From the NCBI GenBank assembly GCA_904501855.1, contig CAJGCI010000067.1:1-9911 (forward strand): 9,911 nt of DNA, read 5' to 3'. Each line of letters starts with the position of its first letter. The first letter of the stretch is position 1. Positions 6,966 through 9,911 of the stretch are shown in pieces. The position numbers and the translations under genes were made by a program. The notes beneath the pieces are model-generated. The model worked only from the letters and a program-made list of their open reading frames with translations. It searched no databases and was not told the origin of the DNA. The DNA comes from Oscillospiraceae bacterium (GTDB lineage Bacteria > Bacillota > Clostridia > Oscillospirales > Oscillospiraceae).

Positions 6966-8249
6966 TTATTCTTCTTCCGTTTCCTCACTGGAACCCGGAT
7001 AGTGGAAGACCTGCTTTGTCTCCTCGTCGATATAATCCAGATCGATATACTCTCTGGTATCCGTGGGCAGACCTTTGGTCTCCAGCTGTTTATTCATTGC
7101 CTTCTGGGCGATGGTATAGATGATTACCCATACCGGAACACCAAGCAGCATTCCCCAGAACCCGAAAAGCCCGGCACCGAGGATAATGGAGAACAGGACC
7201 CAGAATCCTCCCACGCCCGTCGTGGTTCCCAGGATCTTCGGTCCAAGGATATTGCCGTCGAACTGCTGAAGGACGAGGATACCAATGGCGAAGATCAGTG
7301 CCTTGCTGGGACTGATCATCAGGATCAGAAGGATCGACGGGATCGCTCCGATGAACGGTCCGAAAAATGGAATGACGTTGGTACAGCCAACGATCACACT
7401 GACCAGCAGCGCATATGGAATCCGGGCAATGACACAGAAGGTATAGCAGATCACGCCGATTATGGCGGAATCCACGATCTTTCCGGAGATGAAGCCGCGG
7501 AAAATGGTATCGGTAAAACTGAATCCGTTCTTGATCCGGCGTGCCATCGTAAGAGGAAACACCGAGTAGATGATCTTCTTGCAGGAAGCTACCACGAGCT
7601 CCTTTTTATTCAGCAGATACACGGAGACCACGATTCCGATAATGACATTGTACATGCCCCGCAGAACATACATCACACTGGACGTGACATTGGAAATGAT
7701 GTAATCCAGACGCGGGAGCAGCCGATCTGAGACCCATGTCATCGCGGCATCTCCGATATTGCCCAGTGTACTGGACACGAACGCTTCCGCTTCCGGCCAG
7801 TTCTTCAGCAGGCCTTCGATCCACTTGAGGATCTTGTTGATATAGGTCGGGCTGTTGAAAATGATCATCTGGATGCTGGTATATACCTGAGGAAGGACCA
7901 GCGCGATCAGGGTTCCGACCACGGCCACCATGATGATCTCTGCCATAGCGATGGAGAGCCATCGGGATTTGAACATACGAAGCAGACGGGGGTGTTTCCT
8001 GGCGTCCACGCGCCCCAGAAGCGGATCGAAGATCTTTTCTTCATTCCAGTCAATGGAAGGTGCCAGAATATATGCGATGATCGCGCCCCAGATGAACGGA
8101 CTCAGGATCCGGATGATCCAGCTGAGGACCCGGATCACCGAACTCACGTAGTGAAGGAGCATGTAAAACACAATAGCACAGGCAATCACGACGAACGCCG
8201 TGATTCCCCAGCCGATGTATTTATTATTCATGTCAAAAAACTTTTTCAT
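6966..8249 (-). CDS. AI-2E/PerM family membrane transport protein
   Basis: A 427-residue polytopic membrane protein of the AI-2E/PerM family. Two N-terminal helices (about 12-34 and 40-62) and a third (about 100-120) are followed by a soluble, partly amphipathic region (about 123-195). Then come a helix at about 196-213 and a C-terminal helical block from about 255 to 382. Family hallmarks are GCTNVIPFFGPFIGAIPS (288-305) and LVLQQFDGNILGPKILG (325-341), followed by a Gly-rich pair of helices. The C-terminal tail is acidic (ends SSEETEEE) and cytoplasmic by prediction. Members are implicated in AI-2 export, Na+/H+ antiport or other efflux; the substrate here is unknown. The ATG at 8249 has AGGTG about 7 nt upstream; a TTG at 8264 is less likely. 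It is divergent from pgi with separate promoters. Confidence 0.85.
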   Translation of the reverse strand: MKKFFDMNNKYIGWGITAFVVIACAIVFYMLLHYVSSVIRVLSWIIRILSPFIWGAIIAYILAPSIDWNEEKIFDPLLGRVDARKHPRLLRMFKSRWLSIAMAEIIMVAVVGTLIALVLPQVYTSIQMIIFNSPTYINKILKWIEGLLKNWPEAEAFVSSTLGNIGDAAMTWVSDRLLPRLDYIISNVTSSVMYVLRGMYNVIIGIVVSVYLLNKKELVVASCKKIIYSVFPLTMARRIKNGFSFTDTIFRGFISGKIVDSAIIGVICYTFCVIARIPYALLVSVIVGCTNVIPFFGPFIGAIPSILLILMISPSKALIFAIGILVLQQFDGNILGPKILGTTTGVGGFWVLFSIILGAGLFGFWGMLLGVPVWVIIYTIAQKAMNKQLETKGLPTDTREYIDLDYIDEETKQVFHYPGSSEETEEE

Positions 8250-8286
8250 GAATCGCACCTGCAAATCCGTTTTTTCTTCTGATTAT

Positions 8287-8315
8287 ATTTTACTATCTGC
8301 CATTCCCATCGTCAA
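8287..8315 (-). promoter_or_regulatory. Predicted promoter of the PerM-family gene
   Basis: TTGACG (8310-8315), a 17-bp spacer and TAAAAT (8287-8292) on the minus strand, five of six matches in each box. Initiation near 8280 gives a leader of about 31 nt before the ATG at 8249. Confidence 0.7.
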
Positions 8316-8332
8316 CCGAACGAAAAAGAGTG

Positions 8333-8361
8333 TTTCCAAATTTAAGCCGTATGTGTATAAT
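8333..8361 (+). promoter_or_regulatory. Predicted pgi promoter
   Basis: A perfect -10 box TATAAT (8356-8361) is preceded by TTTCCA (8333-8338, four of six) with 17-bp spacing. Initiation near 8368 would give a short leader holding GTGAGGTG, the pgi ribosome binding site, 7 nt before the ATG. It does not overlap the divergent promoter. Confidence 0.65.
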
Positions 8362-8390
8362 AAAATCAATAATTAGTGAGGTGATTATCT

Positions 8391-9665
8391 ATGGTAAAAG
8401 TTGATCTCTCCGGAGCCCAGTCCTTCTTTGAAGGAGCAGGTCCCGATTACAATGCTGCCGCACAGGCACACCGTACGCTTTCCGAGAAAACCGGCCCGGG
8501 CAATGATTTCATCGGCTGGCCGGAACTGCCCGAAACCATTAAAGAAGGAGAACTGAAACGGCTCGTCAGTGTCGCTCAGAAGATCCGCTCCAGATCCAAG
8601 TATCTGGTCGTTATCGGTATCGGCGGATCCTATCTCGGCGCCCGCGGAGCCATTGAGCTTCTGAAACCCGCCCCCGGTCCGGATGACACCAAGGTCATTT
8701 TTGTCGGCAATGGTCTTTCCCCCGACGCTCTGAACCGTGCCATCCAGGAGATCGGTGATGATGATTTTGATATCAATGTCATTTCCAAATCCGGTACCAC
8801 TCTGGAACCGGCCATCGCATTCCGCGTATTCCGCGCTCTCTGCAAGGAGAAATACGGAAATCAGGCAAAGAAGCACATCATTGCCACAACGGATGCCGCA
8901 CGCGGTGTTCTGAAATCCCTGGCAGATGCGGAAGGCTGGGAGACCTTTGTGGTCCCCGACGACGTAGGCGGACGATTCAGTGTTCTTTCCGCCGTCGGTC
9001 TTCTTCCCATGGCAGTTGCTGGCATAGACATCAAAAAGGTGATCAACTCCGCCATCGAGGAGTTCAAGGCTCTTGATGTACGCTCTCCCGAGAATCCAGC
9101 ATGGCAGTACGCTGCTGCCCGTCAGCATCTGTACGGTCTCGGCAAGAAGACGGAGATCCTCGGCTGCTACGAGCCCAGCTTCCGTTTCATGGCGGAATGG
9201 TGGAAACAGCTGTACGGCGAGTCGGAAGGAAAGAACGGAATCGGCATCTTCCCTGCTTCCGTCGAGTTTACCGCCGATCTTCATTCCATGGGACAGTTCA
9301 TTCAGGACGGAACCCGGGATCTGATGGAGACGATCGTTCGTTTCGATAAATTCAGCTCCGATTTCACCATCCCCTTTGAGATGGGCGATGCAGACGGGCT
9401 GAACTATCTAGCCGGCAAGGATCTTGGCGAGGTCTGCACCATCGCATCCGATGCCGTCAAAGCTGCCCATATCTCCGGTGGTGTTCCCAACATTGAGATC
9501 CATGTCCCGGCCATCAACGAGGAAGGCTTTGCTTCTCTCGTCTGCTTCTTTGAAATGGCCTGCGGACTGTCCGCCTATATGTCCGGAGTCAATCCGTTCA
9601 ATCAGCCAGGTGTGGAAGCTTATAAGAAAAACATGTTCCATATGCTCGGAAAACCGGGTGCTTAA
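8391..9665 (+). CDS. pgi: Glucose-6-phosphate isomerase
   Basis: Interconverts glucose 6-phosphate and fructose 6-phosphate in cytoplasmic glycolysis and gluconeogenesis. It is 424 residues, the short bacterial form. Visible family features are the first sugar-isomerase domain with GIGGSYLGARG (76-86) and the phosphate-binding SKSGTTLEP (132-140); the signature DDVGGRFSVLSAVGLLP (190-206) with the active-site Arg (R195); the catalytic base Glu in GESEGKNG (E277); the ring-opening His in LHSMGQ (H298); and the C-terminal GVNPFNQPGVEAYK (399-412) with its conserved Lys (K412). No key residue is missing. The ATG has a good AGGTG at 7-nt spacing and its own promoter, and the gene ends at a strong hairpin, so it is probably a single-gene unit. 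Codon use is rich in C-ending codons, in keeping with high expression. Confidence 0.97.
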   Translation: MVKVDLSGAQSFFEGAGPDYNAAAQAHRTLSEKTGPGNDFIGWPELPETIKEGELKRLVSVAQKIRSRSKYLVVIGIGGSYLGARGAIELLKPAPGPDDTKVIFVGNGLSPDALNRAIQEIGDDDFDINVISKSGTTLEPAIAFRVFRALCKEKYGNQAKKHIIATTDAARGVLKSLADAEGWETFVVPDDVGGRFSVLSAVGLLPMAVAGIDIKKVINSAIEEFKALDVRSPENPAWQYAAARQHLYGLGKKTEILGCYEPSFRFMAEWWKQLYGESEGKNGIGIFPASVEFTADLHSMGQFIQDGTRDLMETIVRFDKFSSDFTIPFEMGDADGLNYLAGKDLGEVCTIASDAVKAAHISGGVPNIEIHVPAINEEGFASLVCFFEMACGLSAYMSGVNPFNQPGVEAYKKNMFHMLGKPGA

Positions 9666-9676
9666 CTCAATAAAAC

Positions 9677-9710
9677 GGAACCCCTCCCCCGGAGGGGTTC
9701 CTTCATATTT
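9677..9710 (+). terminator. Intrinsic terminator of pgi
   Basis: A perfect 11-bp GC-rich stem (9677-9687 with 9691-9701, GGAACCCCTCC) with a CCC loop begins 12 nt after the pgi stop codon. It is followed by the moderately T-rich TTCATATTT. The stem is strong but the tail is interrupted, so some readthrough is possible. Confidence 0.8.
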
Positions 9711-9775
9711 CATGAAATTATGACTGGATTTATATGGGATTCGTATATTGCGAAGAACCATGAAAAATGATAATG

Positions 9776-9781
9776 TATAAT
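9776..9781 (+). promoter_or_regulatory. Possible -10 box for the downstream P-loop gene
   Basis: A perfect TATAAT lies 35 nt before the next ATG in an AT-rich stretch. No good -35 box is found at 16-18 bp. TTGCGA (9748-9753) sits 15 bp before the alternative GATAAT (9769-9774). The promoter is likely here but its exact position is unsure. Confidence 0.4.
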
Positions 9782-9816
9782 CATAGAAAACCACTTTAAA
9801 AAGGAGTGTGGTCAAC

Positions 9817-9911
9817 ATGGTTAAGATCATCATGGGTCTGAAAGGATCCGGCAAAACAAAACGTCTGGTAGATCTTGTTCGTGAGACCGTCGCAGAAGAC
9901 AACGGCGATGT
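9817..9911 (+). CDS. P-loop ATPase-like protein, N-terminal fragment (cut by window edge)
   Basis: Only 31 codons are present. The translation begins MVKIIMGLKGSGKTKRLVDL. A hydrophobic beta strand at the extreme N-terminus runs straight into a Walker A motif, GLKGSGKT (7-14), followed by a helix with basic residues. This shows a nucleotide-binding P-loop starting at residue 7, as in small kinases and compact ATP-binding proteins rather than multidomain ATPases. The ribosome binding site AAGGAG (9801-9806) lies 10 nt before the ATG. Walker B and all specificity regions are outside the window, so no function can be given. It follows pgi on the same strand but is separated from it by a terminator and a probable promoter. 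Confidence 0.8.
   Translation, partial: MVKIIMGLKGSGKTKRLVDLVRETVAEDNGD

Noticed and set aside
8385..9284. Minus-strand open frame of 299 codons opposite pgi
   Set aside because: pgi is certain. The antisense frame has no recognisable domain and would end inside the pgi ribosome binding region.

Overview
The window looks like chromosomal DNA of a Gram-positive anaerobe of the phylum Bacillota, most likely class Clostridia. The reasons are strong AGGAGG-type ribosome binding sites, sigma-A-like promoters (TTGACx-17-TATAAT), a clostridial-style SerA (about 390 residues, one C-terminal ACT domain), MtaB rather than only MiaB, a short bacterial Pgi (424 residues), and polytopic cell-surface polysaccharide proteins. 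Base composition is mid-range, and I cannot assign genus or species. No tRNA, rRNA, CRISPR array, insertion sequence or phage gene was seen.

Layout. (1) Positions 1-3048, minus strand: the start of a cell-surface polysaccharide operon. Transcription appears to begin near 3090 and runs through two tandem paralogous O-antigen-ligase/polymerase-like membrane proteins, coupled by an ATGA overlap, into a family 2 glycosyltransferase cut by the window edge. (2) 3152-4467, minus: serA (phosphoglycerate dehydrogenase) with its own promoter and a hairpin terminator. (3) 4464-5747, minus: mtaB, a tRNA methylthiotransferase. It is divergent, with only 28 bp between start codons, from (4) 5776-6909, plus: a cysteine desulfurase. 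(5) 6966-8249, minus: an AI-2E/PerM-family membrane protein, convergent with the desulfurase across a symmetrical terminator. (6) 8391-9665, plus: pgi (glucose-6-phosphate isomerase), divergent from the PerM gene and closed by a GC-rich terminator. (7) 9817 to the end, plus: the first 31 codons of a P-loop NTPase.

How the genes relate. The region is mostly housekeeping (serine biosynthesis, tRNA thiolation, sulfur mobilisation, glycolysis) beside a surface-polysaccharide locus. The desulfurase/MtaB pair makes biochemical sense, because MtaB carries two Fe-S clusters and inserts sulfur into tRNA, while a cysteine desulfurase mobilises sulfur from cysteine. The most notable features are compact regulatory arrangements. 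The desulfurase promoter is embedded in the first codons of mtaB on the opposite strand. The serA promoter has its -35 box on the mtaB stop codon and is followed at once by a hairpin with a U-rich tail, lying between promoter and start codon. I did not find a convincing wholly new system; the tandem polymerase pair and these nested control elements deserve the closest look.
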